NCBI RefSeq assembly: GCF_029873635.1
Contig: NC_080420.1
Coordinates: 120,474,719 to 120,538,718 of the forward strand
Source: Malania oleifera
Taxonomy: Eukaryota; Streptophyta; Magnoliopsida; Santalales; Ximeniaceae
DNA: 64,000 nt
Direction of reading: 5' to 3'
The notes under the pieces were generated by a model. That model ran no database searches. It was not told where the DNA came from and was given only the letters and a program-made list of their open reading frames with translations. This document shows positions 23,096 to 35,945 of this stretch, one piece after another (positions within the stretch are counted from its first letter, which is position 1; each line of letters begins with the position of its first letter). The position numbers were made by a program, and so were the translations under genes.

Positions 23096-24999
23096 TGTGA
23101 CGACCTGCTTAATTTTCATACATTTTTTACCTTAAATAATACAAATCAGTATAATAAATCCAGCAGATCATGATCAACCTAAACCCGTGGGTACCAAGGA
23201 TAAAACAGAACACATAACAGAAGCCTAAGCATCAGGAAACATAAAATCATAATATCATAAACACAAAACCATCCATCTCAATAAAGGTATATACATCCCA
23301 AAAGAAAGACCTAGGGACATTTCCCACAAAAATCCAACAGTCCCTACCAAAACTTACCCTTCAGAGAGGGCAGATCAATAGTACTAAATCAGCGGAGCTT
23401 TACCCGCTCTCCTATCAGGGGCTCCTGAAATGTTTATAAAATTTTGGGGTGAGACACCTCTCAGTAAGGAAAATAAACTAATACTAGTGTGTGACAACAT
23501 GAGTATTTCCGTGTTCTATATTAAATCATACATAAACATATCAGTGTAACTGTCTGTATCATATCTGGGAAACATATATTCTCATATCATGGCAGAACAT
23601 ACATGATTTTCATAAGCATAACTCATCTCATAAAATATAATACAAAGAAAAACCCTGATAGGTTAGTTGGCTATTGTCATGTATTACCCTCACATGACTG
23701 AGTTGTGTGGCCCGAGGTGGGACCTGACAATGGTTGGCCGACCACTGCCAAGTCAAAAGTACAGTCTGTAAGTCTAATGGGTCTGCCAGACCTGGTCCGT
23801 ACACCAAGGGCGCTCACACTTCATAAAACCACATCGACCATCCAACCTTACGTTATTCCGTATGCAGCGTTAACACAAATATCATAATGAATCATGAACA
23901 CATAGCATCGGTACCGTACAAGTGCTAGCCTAGACCAAGTCAATCAGGTTCTGATAACATATAGCATATACTGAAACTGTGATACATGGATATTTCATAC
24001 CATTAATTATCAAATCAATCATATCATTTTGCATATATACGTATATCATGAAAATCATCGGCTTGTACGCCAATATTTCATATTTTACCATAACTCAGCC
24101 CGTACGTCGGTAAATCATATCCATAGCTCGGCCCTTATGCCGACAAATCATACATATAGCACGGCATGTACGCCAGCAAGCATATTCATAGCTCAGCCCG
24201 TATGCCGGCAAACATATCCATAGCTCGGCCCGTACGCTGGCAAACATATCCATAACTCGGCACATATGCCGACAAACATAATAGGTTTCATACATATGTC
24301 AACATACCATCTTTTACAGCAGTATTTCCCAAACATAAAGCATATATAAATATATTTATTTTCCTGAAATCAGATGTTGTAATAACATACATATATTTTC
24401 ATAAAATCACTAGCTTAGTTTATCCCCTTACCTAATTCCTGAAAAAGCCCCCTAAGAAAACAGTCTTGCACCCGCAGGGTTCCCCAATCAACACCCTAAA
24501 AACGACTTTCCCCATAACTAAACTTCAGTATTTCTACGCGTACTACACTTTCACTTTCTACAGTTGTCAAAAAGTTAAATACTGAGTAGAAAGTCTTGCC
24601 CTGAATCTAGAATGAATTCCAAACTCGTCCCACCAACGATTCGCTCCGGCAGACTTGCAGAAAACTTTCCCAGGAGCGTCGTGGTGGCTTCAGATCGTCG
24701 AACCAGTAGAAAATCGGCCTGAGATCTTAGAGAGAAGGTAGGAGGGGCGTAGAGGAGAGAGAGAGAAGTGATTTGTGTAGGTTTTCGACTAAAAATGAAT
24801 TTCACCCCTACTTATACACTAGCCTTCGTCGACGAACTCTCTCCTCGTCAACAAAATTCAAAATCACCCAAAACCTCTCTCGGTATTTTCTCGTTGACGA
24901 ATTACACCCTCGTCGACGAAGACCTATTTACCCCCTTTTAATTTCCTTTTCTCCCTTCCTTTTATTATTTCAATATTATAAATTCTCTAGGTCACTACA
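23096..24999 (-). mobile_element. Solo LTR, inverted, inside the gag region
   Basis: On the plus strand it starts TGTGACGACCTG and ends GGTCACTACA. The gag text resumes just beyond it. The flanking repeat is not clean (GACAG against ACAAG/AGCAA), so the exact end is uncertain by a few bases. Read on the minus strand it has the TCGTCGACGA cluster (24825-24930), a TATA-like site, a minisatellite (24060-24285) and the TTACTGAG block (23446-23468). It resembles the 4413-9064 LTR family. Confidence 0.75.
24060..24285. repeat. Minisatellite in the nested LTR, unit about 31 bp
   Basis: Seven or so units of CATAGCTCGGCCCGTACGCC-like sequence plus a GGCAAACATATC spacer. It is related to the CGGCGCAAGGCCGT array at 5490-5635 read on the other strand. 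Confidence 0.75.
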
Positions 25000-25226
25000 A
25001 GCAAGGTTCGCAGGGGGATCCGTCTTCCGCACCATACACCAAATGTCATAAATGGCACGATGGTGAATGCTAGTCGTTTTTGGGTAACTACTACAACTGT
25101 GGCAAACCGGGCCACATATCCCGAAACTGTCAGCCGCCGAGGAGCGATATGCCTGCACAGAGTCAGAACCATAGGAGTAATCAAATGCATCGGGGAAACT
25201 ATTAGGCAAACACGGCTCTGGCGAGA

Positions 25227-27120
25227 GTGTACTCTCTTACTCCAGCAAATGCGGAACACGCTGGGAACGTGGTAACAGGTACCATGTTATTACTTTTGAA
25301 TAGAGCTGTTGTTTTATTTGATTCGGGAGCAACTCATTCGTTTATATCTGCTAGTTTTGTGAAACTGTGTGGGGTTGAAACCCAAGTAATGGATGAGTGG
25401 TTGTGTGTGGCTACACCAACTGGGAGTGTAACGATCTGTAATAAGATGTTGGGAAACTGCCCAGTGGTTATTCAGAGAAGGCTGCTACTAAGGAACCTAG
25501 TAGCATACGACATGTGTGGATTTGACGTCATACTAGGGATGGATTGGTTATCTTTAGTTATGCGGTGATTGATTGTTGTAGGAAGGTAGTAGTGTTCAGA
25601 CCTCCTGGGAAGTAAGAGTATGAGTTTGTGGGATTATGTGTGCGTTCGACGTCACAGATTCTATCAGCTATACAGGTGAGAAGGTTACTCTTAGAGGGTT
25701 GTCAGGGGTACCTAGCTTGTGTGAAGGAACCACCTAGGGATGATTTGAGACTTGAAGCTATTCGAATGGTTAACGTATTTTTGGATATATTGCCGGAAGA
25801 ATTACCCGGTTTACCTCCTGATTGTGAGGTGGAGTTCGCTATTAATCTGCTGTCAGGTAAGGCGCTGATTTCTAAAGCTCCATACTGGATGGCTCCAGCT
25901 GAATTTAGAGAGTTGAAGGATTAGTTATAGGAATTACTGGACAAGGGCTTTATCATACATAGTATTTCGCCCTGGGGAGCTCCAGTATTGTTCGTGAAGA
26001 AGAAGGATGGGTTGATGCCAGTGTGCATTGATTACTGCGAGATCAACAAGGTAACAGTGAAGAACCGATACCCGTTGCCTCATATAGATGATCTGTTTGA
26101 CCAGCTACAGGGAACGCAAGTCTTTTCGAAGATCGATCTATGGTTAGGATATCATCAGGTGAAAGTTAGGACTGAGGATGTGGCAAAGACTTCTTTCCGA
26201 ACCTGATAAGGTCATTACGAGTTTTTGGTCATGCCATTTGGGTTGACTAACGTTCCAACAGTATTTATGGACCTAATAAACAGGGTTTTTCATGAATACC
26301 TGGATCTGTTCGTAGTGGTATTCATTGACAATATTCTAGTATATTCTAAGAGTTTGGAAGAGCACGAAAACCATCTGAGGTTGGTACTTCAGGTACAACG
26401 GGAGAAGGAGTTGTATGCTAAGCTGAAGAAATGTGAGTTCTAGCAGAGTTAGGTAGTGTTTCTAGGCCATGTCGTGTCGAAGGGTGATATTTCAGTTGAT
26501 CCTGGTAAGATAGAAGCAGTGGTTGACTGGGTGAAATCGAAGAATGTGCAAGATGTTCGGAGTTTCCTTGGACTGGTTAGGTACTACTAGCGATTCATGA
26601 AAGGATTCTCTAAGTTATCTTGCCCTCTAACACGGTTTACCAGGAAAGGTGTGAAATTTGATTGGAATGATGAGTGCAAGTAGAGTTTCCAGGAGTTGAA
26701 ATACCAACTGGTCATTGCTCTGGTTTTAACCATCCCATCTGGGGACGATGGTTTTGTGATTTACAGCGACGCATCGCTAAAGGGGTTCAGATGTGTGCTG
26801 ATGCAACAGCGGAAGGTAATTGCTTATGTTTCTCGACAACTCAAGGAGTACGAGAAGAATTACCCTGTGCACAATCTGGAGTTGGCAGCGGTAGTATATA
26901 CGTTGAAGATCTAGCGACACTACTCTTATGGTGAATAGTGTGAGATCTTCACGGACCACAAGAGTCTCAGATACTTTTTCACACAGAAGGAGTTGGATAT
27001 AAGGTAGAAAAGGTGGTTGGAACTGATGAAGGACTACAATTTCACGATTAGCTATCACTAGGGGAAAGCTAATGTGTTAGTTGATGCGTTGAGTAGTCAG
27101 AGCACGCGTCAGTATCTGCA
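25227..27120 (+). pseudogene. Protease, reverse transcriptase and RNase H of the Tekay-like element (fossil)
   Basis: Recognisable in order: the aspartic protease motif LFDSGATHSFI (about 25316); the reverse transcriptase blocks with [22 protein letters not shown] and a [10 protein letters not shown] active-site region (about 25630-26450); and the RNase H start [11 protein letters not shown] with [20 protein letters not shown] (about 26755-26900). Broken in several places. Confidence 0.85.
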
Positions 27121-27485
27121 GTAGTAGGTCAACATCATATCAGACAGGATCTAGATATTCTTGGTGTGGAGTTGGTGGATGGTGATCATCAAGCTTTCAT
27201 TGCTAGCTTAGTGATCTAGCCGACATTACTTGATAGGATTAAAGTCGCACAGGCTAATGATGCGGAGTTAGTCGAGGTTATAGAGAAAGTGCAGCAAGGG
27301 TTGGTTGTAGATTTTAACATCTCCGAAGGAGGTGTGCTGAGGTTTGGGACCAGACTGTGTGTTCCAAACGACAAGGGGATAAAGAGGACGATCATGGAAG
27401 AGGTGCATCGTTCTTTGTATACGGTACATCCGGGTAGTACGAAAATATATCGGGATTTGCGTGAATCTTTCTAATGGAGTGGCAT

Positions 27486-29660
27486 TGTAACGACCTGATT
27501 TTTTTCCATGCCATTTTTTTTCCACTTAAACATATATAGCAAATCACTCTGTATTATCTGCTAAAAACATCTCTAACCCCAAGAGAGCACTAAGGAAACT
27601 CTATTCACATTGCATTCCTAAGCAACGATAAATATAAAACTGTAAACTATATTTACAATACCATAAATTTAGAAAGTCCCAAAATATACATTACAAAACT
27701 CTCAGTAACATCCATTAAAAACCCTATGATCTACCCAAATAATCAACACCCAAGAAACACTCACCCTCCAAAAAAGGTAGCGCAAGAACCTCTCTACCTG
27801 CGAGCCTGATCTGCTCACCTAGTTGGATCACTTGAAAAATGTTAAGTCAATGGGATGAGACAACACTCAGTAAGAGAAGATATGCTATCACTAGTGTGTG
27901 GCAACTGAGTTATACATTTAATATACTGATATAATACTGAAACTGTAAAACCGTTAGTCTGGTATACCATACAGATCACATTTATTATAGTTTAAAATGT
28001 AGTTGTATGTCTGAGTTTTCTAATTACACATAATTCTAGTATCATAATAAATTTGTTGTTGTGCTGTAAATCTATATATATAGACAATTGTGATAATACC
28101 CTAAGAACTGAATGTTATGATTTAACCCCTCGTGACAGGGTTGTGCGACTTGTAAGCGGGACTTAACTCTGGTTGGTCCACCAAGTAAGTCAATCTAAAA
28201 CTCTACCAATCATCAATCTGACCCAATGCAATCCTTCCGGGCACGACAACTAGTCTCTATCTCGTCAAACCGGCCTCCTCAACCCAAAATACTAGGGAGA
28301 CTACAATCTCTTCATAGATACGGTTGATGGAATCCACATTCTATCTAAGATATGTGGTTGCACTATTATCTAAAAATAGCACCGGTGCCGTGCTCTACTG
28401 TCTAAATCTGACTGAATATTTTCTCAGGGTCTGATACTATTTAGTATTGGTACTTATAATTATCTTACTATTCTTACCATGAAAATAATCATAACATTTT
28501 TAAACTTGTCTGCATAATATGAATTTCTGACTGAATAACAAAGTGTTATGGTTCTAAAGTCATGGCATTCTGAAAAATACTATAAATCATATTTTCTGAA
28601 AACCGCATATCAATATTTTCTGCTAATATACTGTAAAACATGATATTTATAAAACTGTATAAATACTATACTAAACTGTTATGAACGCATGCCACTCAAT
28701 TAAGTAATTAAAATATCATGCTCTAAAGTCTGCATCTCCTAATATAATAATAATATTCTAGAAAAAAAAAACTGAATAATAAACTGGTATATACATAATT
28801 TTCTGTTAACTTTCTAAAATTCCTAGCATAGCATATTTCCCTTACCTAACTGGCTGAGAGGGTCGCCTCCAACTTAATCCTCACGCTCACGGCGTACTAT
28901 CATCAAAACCCTGAAAATGATACACATATGCATATTTCCAATAAATCAACGATATTTCTCCAAGCCTACATACTCGTAAATTTCTTAATTATAATTTACT
29001 TGGGCTCCTAAAAATACTTACTAGGGTCCCCAACCCATATCTGCAGGCTCCCGAAACACCCTATTCTTGAAAATATAATACTCAAATTTTACTTCACAAA
29101 ACTCCAGCATATTCTCATATAACTTAAAATCTAAACTCAAATAAGTCTGATACAACTGAAAATACCCAATTATTCAACTTACCCAAATTTTGGGATGGTA
29201 CCGAAGTTGGCCTAACCAATGATCTACTCCGGCAGACTTGAAGAAAATCTTCCCAAGAATAGCGTGGCGGCTTCCGATCGTCAAACTGGCAAAAAATGAA
29301 GCCGAAATCGTAGAGAGAAGGGGAGAGGGTCAGTTTTTAGAGGGAGAGAGAGTTTCCTACTAGACTTCTTGCTGAAAAATCCGATTTAGGCCTACTTATA
29401 GACCTATATTTGTCGACGAGACACATCACCTCGTCAACGAGTCCATGGAGGAAGTTCTTCGCCGAACACGAATACCTCATCAACGAACTTCAAGCTCTTC
29501 AAAACTCTCTCTCGGTAAATTCTCGTCGATGAGACACGTGTCCACGTCGACGATCCCTAGAAGAATACTCGTCGACGAGACCTTATAAGTCCTCTTTGAA
29601 ATTTTTGATTCCTTCTCTTTTTTTATTATTTAATTACTATAAATTCTTTGGGTCTTTATA
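27486..29660 (-). mobile_element. Solo LTR, inverted, before the integrase core
   Basis: The plus strand starts TGTAACGACCTG and ends GGTCTTTATA. The flanks GGCAT (27481-27485) and GACAT (29661-29665) match at four of five positions. Read on the minus strand it has the TCGTCGACGA cluster (about 29405-29582), a TATA-like site (GGTCTATAAGTAGG) and the TTACTGAG block at 27852-27874. No coding. Confidence 0.8.
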
Positions 29661-30840
29661 GACATGAAAAGGGAGATTGCTCGATTTGTAAAGCTATGTC
29701 TGACGTGTCAGCAAGTAAAGGCCGAACATCAGAGGTCGACACAGTCGTTACAGCCATTGAGTATTCTGGAGTGGAAATGGGAGCATATTTCCATGGATTT
29801 TATCACTAGGTTACCACTAGCACTACACGGGAAGAATTTCATTTGGGTAATTGTGGACAGGTTAACTAAATCTGCTCACTTTGTACCGATGAAGGTTAGC
29901 TACTCTTTGAGTAGGCTAGCAGATTTGTATGTACAGGAGATAGTCAGAATGCATGGGGTACCGGTGTTCATTGTTTCAGATCGAGACCCGAGATTCACTT
30001 CTCGATTCTGGAAGAGTTTGCAAGAAGCACTAGGTACAAAACTTACTTTCAGTATAGCGTTCCACCCCAAGACTGATGGACAGTCAGAGAGAACGATACA
30101 GATCTTGGAGGATATATTATGGGCTTGTGTATTATACTTCGGTGGTAGTTGGATCCAGTTTCTACCATTAGTGGAGTTTGCCTATAACAATAGCTTCCAG
30201 GCTAGTATCGGGATGGCACCGTTCGAGGCATTGTATGGTCAGAGGTGTCGGTCGCCTCTGTATTGGGATGAGGTCAGTGAATGGCAGATATTGGGGCCCG
30301 AACTTGTACAGTAGACTTCTAAGAAGGTCAGATTGATTAGGGATAGGATTAAATCAGCTCAGAGTCGATAGAAGAGTTACGCGGATGTTTGCCGTCGTGA
30401 GTTGGAATTCGAGGTTGGGGGTAAGATATTCCTGAGAATCGCTCTGATGAAAAGGGTGATGAGATTCGGGAAGAAGGGCAAGTTGAGCCCAAGGTATATC
30501 GGACCATTCGAGGTCCTGGAATGAGTGGGTCCGGTGGCCTACAGGATTGCACTACCCTTAGCGCTCTCTAGGATCCATGATGTGTTCCACGTATCCATGT
30601 TGAGGAGGTACGTGTTGGATCCGTCGCATATGATTAGTTACGAATCTTTAGAGATTAGGGATGCTTTGGCGTATGAGGAGATACCCGTTTAGATTCTGGA
30701 CCGTAAAGTTCAAAAGCTACATACCATGGAGATATTGTTAGTGAAGGTATTGTGGCGGAATCACGCGGTTGAGGAAGCTTCTTGGGAGTTAGAGATGAAA
30801 ATACACCGGAAACATCCACAATTGTTCTGAGTAGTAGCTT
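29661..30840 (+). pseudogene. Integrase and chromodomain-type tail of the Tekay-like element (fossil)
   Basis: It contains the zinc-binding CLTCQQVKAEHQ end, the integrase core (MDFITRLP, WVIVDRLTKSAHF, VSDRDPRFTSRFW, FHPKTDGQSERT) and the GMAPFEALYGQRCRSPLYW block. A tail follows reading RKVQKLHTMEILLVKVLWRN and EEASWELE, the form taken by the Tekay-clade C-terminal domain. One open frame (29664-30314) covers most of the core; the rest is broken. Confidence 0.85.
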
Positions 30841-31124
30841 GGTAGCAGGATCGGTATGGGTATGTATGTATGTATGTATGTAATATTCTGCTATTGTAGT
30901 AACGTTGTGTGGTTAGTCTCTAGGAGAGTTTTGTAATATTGTGAGCTCCCGAGACAATGTATGTATTGACCACGGTATTCCTTCACCATAAGTGAGGGTA
31001 TGTATGTATTTGGGACGAGGCTGTTATGTGGGTTGCCACCGGTTCTTTCTAGAGTCGGGTATGCGTTGGGTATGTAGTTGAGTTGATAAGTGGTAGGTTA
31101 CAAATTTCGAGGACGAAATTTTTG

Positions 31125-31138
31125 TAAGGAGGGGAGGT
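31125..31138 (+). promoter_or_regulatory. Polypurine tract
   Basis: GTAAGGAGGGGAGGT sits directly before the 3' LTR, the expected plus-strand primer. Confidence 0.8.
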
Positions 31139-31476
31139 TGTAAGACCCCAACCCAAGTTAAGTGTATTAAATAAATGAGGAAAAAATAAGGAAAGTTCAA
31201 AAGGCAAAAATCTGCAGGGCTCGTCAGCAAGGCTTCTTTGCTCGTCGTTGAAGCCTCTTGTTTAGTTCGGCTACGAGATTCACCAACTCATCAACAAGGA
31301 GATGCCGAGATATTTTGGGAAATCCTGAAATCTCAGGCTCATCGATGAGGCCACCTTGGCGTCGAAAAACGCCCTTCTACGGCCCGTTGACGAGGACATC
31401 GTCTCATCGATGAGTCTAGCAGGGTCAACTTGTTTATAAATATCTTTTTCACTTGTTTAATGGTTAAGAAACCAAA

Positions 31477-31512
<36 letters not shown>

Positions 31513-31670
31513 GGATTTCAGGTCGTCACTTGCCGGAATCTATGGTCCGACTTTACCATGTGGATCAAAAGGGGAATCTCTACATTTATAGCGAATCAGA
31601 AATTTGTTTCGAGGATTTTCAGGTTTTGACCCAAAACCGAGGTGAGGGTCCAATTTTAATTTAATTTCAG

Positions 31671-31704
<34 letters not shown>

Positions 31705-32980
31705 AGTAAGAATTGTAGTGAAGTATAGTTCTTGGATGTTTAGGTTTTAGGAACTCGATTCATAGTTTTAGAGCCGTAGAGTTCATATTTTGTTATTCGG
31801 GAAAAGGAAAGGGGATTCTATTTATATCAGTTATTTTTTAAATCGAGATCGGTAAACCTGTAGTTTACGATTGTATGTATGTTTTGGCTACTTATTTGGG
31901 AAAATCTATCGGGCGAAAATGCGGGATTTTCAGGTTACAGTTTTTGGAAAAATTTGAGGTTTCGGGTATCATCTCTATTTCTGTTGGAAAATTGTATGTT
32001 GTATAAAATTGTAGTATTGAGATGATCGTACCTGTATTTGTATTTAACTGTATTTCTCGAATTGAAAACGATATGATTTTTGTATGCTTAAATAAATGTG
32101 GAATGAACTGTTGTATGTAAAATGTTCCAGGTTTTGTAAAATAGTTAGGGGGGGCTAAATACCATACACTGATGAGTATAGGAACATGAGTTCCAAAATT
32201 GTTCTAGGTTTTGTAAAGTAGCTAGGGGCGGCTAATTACCGTACGCTGCTGCCATGTCTCGGCTAATTACCGTGGGCGAGAGTGTCCGGCTCAATATCTG
32301 AGGGTGTGAAATATCACCAGTTTGTTCCGGCTGGTCACTGATAGGTGTGAGTGGACACTGTACTGGCAACAATATCACTGTAAGGCTTCGATTATTGTAG
32401 GGTATCGTGTGCTTGAGTGTGACGACACTGACCGTATATTTGGTATTGTATGTATTGGAACTGAATTGTGAAAATACTAGAATTGTATCGTGTTATGTTT
32501 TATGTTGAAATAACACTTGTATGTCACACACTGATATAACATGTTTTCTTCCTTACTGAGAGGTGTCTCACCCCAAATATACAAATGCTTTTCAAGTACT
32601 TCAGGTAGTCGAAACTAGCAGCCTAGCGTCCGAAAGCGTGGGTGTCGGTTAGCTACGTTTAGTACTTGTGTAAGTACGGGTTTTGTAACCGGGTTGTCTG
32701 TGTTGGGTTTTGTAGACATCCGAAGTATGTATTGTATTTTGGGAACGTATATTCCAGTTATGTATAGACTCTGGTATGGTATGATGTATGTATAGAAAGA
32801 ATATTTCCGCTGCGTATTTGATGTGTATGGACATGTATGTAATTGTGTATAGGGTTTACATGTACCCCACGGGGTCGAACCCTCAATCAATATAGTATCA
32901 TGTATGTTTTAAATGATACAAAGATAGGTTAGGTTACTAAAATCACACCTAGGACCCATCCGCGGGTTCGAGGCATGACA
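31139..32980 (+). repeat. 3' LTR of the Tekay-like element
   Basis: 1842 bp. It has the same ends and order of motifs as the 5' LTR, with a longer CT tract (31481-31512) and a (TA)n run (31671-31699). The TTACTGAG block is at 32553-32574. Confidence 0.9.
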
Positions 32981-32985
32981 ATAAT

Positions 32986-34632
32986 AATGTCTTAATTAGA
33001 TATGAAGACATAAAAAAGAGGTGGAGAAGATAGTTTGATAAGTTGTTTAATTAAAACCAAAATGAAAGATTGAACTTGGAGGTGACAAATGAGGATAAGA
33101 CTTTAAAAAAGAGACTTATTTGCAAAATTAGAGTCCTTGAAGTTAAAATGTCATTTAAAAAGATGAAATGAAAGAAATCTATAAGATCAGATAAAATACC
33201 AATTGAAGTTTGGAAATGTTTAAAGCATAAAAGAATTATTTGGTTAACTAATCTATTCAATACAATTATAAAAACCAAGAAAATGCCAAAAAATTTGTAA
33301 AAAAGTATGTTAGTACTTTTATACAAAAACAAATGTGATATTCAAAATTATAATAACTATCGTGGAATTAAGATTATGAGTCATATGATAAAATTATGGG
33401 GAAGTGTAATTGACTTTAAAATAAGACTAGAAACGAGGATTTCAAAAAATCAAATTGGTTTATACCTGTGACATCAACAAGAGAAGATATTTATCTTTTA
33501 AGAAATTTAATGAAAAAATTTAAGGAAAAAGAAGAGGGATTTGCATATGGTTTTTATTGACCTAGAAAAAATATATAATAGAATACATGAGGAAGTTCTT
33601 TGGTGGGTTTTAGAAAAGAAGCGAGTACAGTAAATATACTAAGGTCGTTAAGGATATGTATGATAGAGTAGTAGCTAGCGTTAAAGGCTATAAGAGGAGA
33701 ATTTAGAGATGTTCCAATCACAATAGGCATACATCAAGGTTCTATTTTAAATCTTTATCTTTTTACTTTAATGATTGAAGAACTTACTAAGCATATCCAA
33801 AATGATATCCTTTGGTGTATGTTATTTGCAGATAATTTTATTTCGATTGATGATAATAGGAATAGAGTAGAATCTAAACTAAAACTTTGGAGAGTCACAT
33901 TGGAGTTTAAAAGGGTTTAAGATAAGTAGGAGTAAAATAGAATATATGAAATGTAATTTTAGTAATATAAGGAGTAGCAGTGGAGAGAAGATTAAATTTG
34001 ATAAAAAATTAATAGCACTAATAGATTTAAATATCTTGAATCTATTATGCAAGCTGAAAGGGAAATTGAAGAATATGTAATACATAAAATTAAAACAAGT
34101 TGGGTAAAATGGACAAGTGCATCAGGTATGTTGTGTGATCATAAAATACACTTAAAATTAAAAGAAAAATTATATAAGACAGCTACAAAGTCGACTATAT
34201 TTTATGGTTCAGAATGTTGGACAACTAAGAAACAACATATGCAAAAAGTAAAAGTTACTTAAATGCAAATGTTAAGTTGGCTAAGTGGTATAACATTAAA
34301 AAATAAAGTAAGAAACGAGCATATATGTAACAATTTAAACATAGCACTAGTCAAATACAAGACAAAGGAGGATGGCTTAGATGGTTTAGGCATTTGAAAG
34401 TCAAGCCTAGTAGAGCACCAAGGAAGAGTGAGTTAATTGTTGTATTTGACATGAAAAAAGGTAGGGATAAATCTAAATAAATATGAAATCTAAAATAACT
34501 TAAACTGAGATAGTGAAGAAGGATTTAATAGCACACCTAAAATTTAATAGAGGAAAACGGGTGAATTGGCAGAAAGGATTCATATAGCCTACCCCACTTA
34601 GTAGGACTTAAGATATTATTATTATTGTTGTA
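32986..34632 (+). mobile_element. RTE-type LINE, 3' part with reverse transcriptase remnants
   Basis: Conserved RTE landmarks can be read in order across several frames: LTKHIQNDILWCMLFADN (YADD-box region), SKGFKISRSKIEYMKCNF, WVKWTSASGMLCDHKIHLKL, TIFYGSECWTTKKQHMQKVK and MLSWLSGITLKNKVRNEHI. The end, CCTACCCCACTTAGTAGGAC then (ATT)n/TTG repeats, matches the usual plant RTE 3' end. Numerous stops and frame changes show it is long dead. It is a second copy of the family seen at 47645-49580. Confidence 0.75.
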
Positions 34633-35833
34633 TTTTGGTATGTAAAATTTTCTTTTATTAAAAAAAATGTTATTGTAATGCATGAGGTGGGTAATAAAAT
34701 CATTGATTTGTACTTACTGATTTCACATAATTGTCTTTATCATTTTAATCAAATCTAAAAATATTAAGTGAATCTTCCATCCATTTGTTATGAGCCTAAT
34801 TTTAAAAAGTCTTAAGAGGTTTTATTCATGAATTGATTATCATTTCAAGTGTATAATTAGATTAAATTAAAGGGTCAAATAATCCAAGTGCAGAGTGCTG
34901 TTTTCCCCAATTTTAACTCTCTTATTCATAATATTAAATTAAATCACGTGATAATTTTAATTGACTAAAATTAACAAATCCTAATTTTTATTATACAAAC
35001 TAAAAAGACTTGAATAATTTGTAACTAATAGTATAAAGACAAACTTATAATGTTCTTATTTATTTATTTATTTATTTATTAGGCCTCACTTAATGCTCCT
35101 GTTTATTTATCAAGTTCAGACAGAGGCCTTGTTTTCGATGACACTAAACATGTACAGATTTGGACACGAGCTTATTTTAAGATTTAATTTGTAGGCATAG
35201 AGTCTTCATGTTTTGACCCCATCTCAGTTAACTGCAAAAAAATTGGACGAACAGCTCCCAAATGCTTTTGACCAAAGTGGGAAACAATCCTCCAATTCAA
35301 ATGTAAACAAAAGAGTTAAGCATATTTACATATGAAGAGGAATCTCCCCTTTAAACAGCCTTCATGGTGCAAGTGACATATTTCAGGCTAACATGCCATT
35401 TCATTCTTTCACCAACTTACTTGGACAACATTATTAACAAGGCAAATGCATGGGAAGCCAATGTTTCAACTCAATACTCGACATCTCTACAGAGAAGGCA
35501 GGAAATGAGAAAAAGACAGTAGTAGTAGTAGTAGTAGTAGTAGAAGAAGAAGAAGATCACCAACCATAGCTACATACCTTAATAACGCCTGATATAAGAT
35601 GGAGAGGAACAGCGAAGTATTTTATACCTTTTTCCACTAGAACATTACATGAAAATGAACAGAAACCAAGCCTAACTATAACATTCCACAAGCAGCATAA
35701 ATTACATTATTCCTACATCTTATTATTTCACTCTGCTTAATACACGGCAGTTCACCACAAAGCAAGCATAAATACAAAGGCTCTTCTCATTGTAAACGCT
35801 ACTCCACAATTGCAGCGACCATATGATCAATCC
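34633..35833. other. Intergenic plus probable 3' untranslated region of Di19
   Basis: No gene seen. It has a (TTTA)n microsatellite at 35056-35080 and a (TAG)n then (AAG)n run at 35518-35556. The Di19 transcript (minus strand) must end in this stretch, but I cannot place its poly(A) site. Confidence 0.5.
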
Positions 35834-35945
35834 TCATGATAAGTTTTCATCAATAATGGTGGACAATAGCAGCCCGTGAACAAACTCACACCTCCGTGTC
35901 TTCTCTTCCTTATCCTTGGTTGACATTGGAGAAGACTGGACATGC
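35834..35945 (-). CDS. Di19 exon 5 (last coding exon)
   Basis: It completes an Arg codon with exon 4, then codes HVQSSPMSTKDKEEKTRRC and the family-defining EFVHGLLLSTIIDENLS, stopping with TGA at 35836-35834. Phase and family text both support joining it to the exons 21 kb away. Confidence 0.87.

Larger units (their letters stand above)
22292..25226 (+). pseudogene. gag region of the Tekay-like element (fossil, interrupted)
   Basis: It holds the retrotransposon gag core (FTRMHPPTFTGGPD, later WSRFKEVFLERHFP) and a CCHC zinc knuckle (YYNCGKPGHISRNC) after the nested LTR at 23096-24999. It is broken. Confidence 0.8.
20165..32980 (+). mobile_element. Ty3-type LTR retrotransposon, Tekay (chromovirus)-like, complete ends, broken
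   Basis: LTRs at 20165-21963 and 31139-32980 begin TGTAAGA and end GGCATGACA. The target duplication ATAAT is perfect (20160-20164 and 32981-32985) and lies in an RTE LINE. Order: LTR, primer site, gag, protease, reverse transcriptase, RNase H, integrase, chromodomain-type tail, purine tract, LTR. Two inverted solo LTRs (23096-24999 and 27486-29660) sit inside. The coding part is a fossil with something like a dozen or more breaks. The two LTRs differ at several places per 100 bp by eye, which points to an old insertion, roughly millions of years. Confidence 0.9.

Noticed and set aside
24060-24285. CRISPR-like array
   Set aside because: The units are contiguous minisatellite repeats with no unique spacers, inside a plant LTR.
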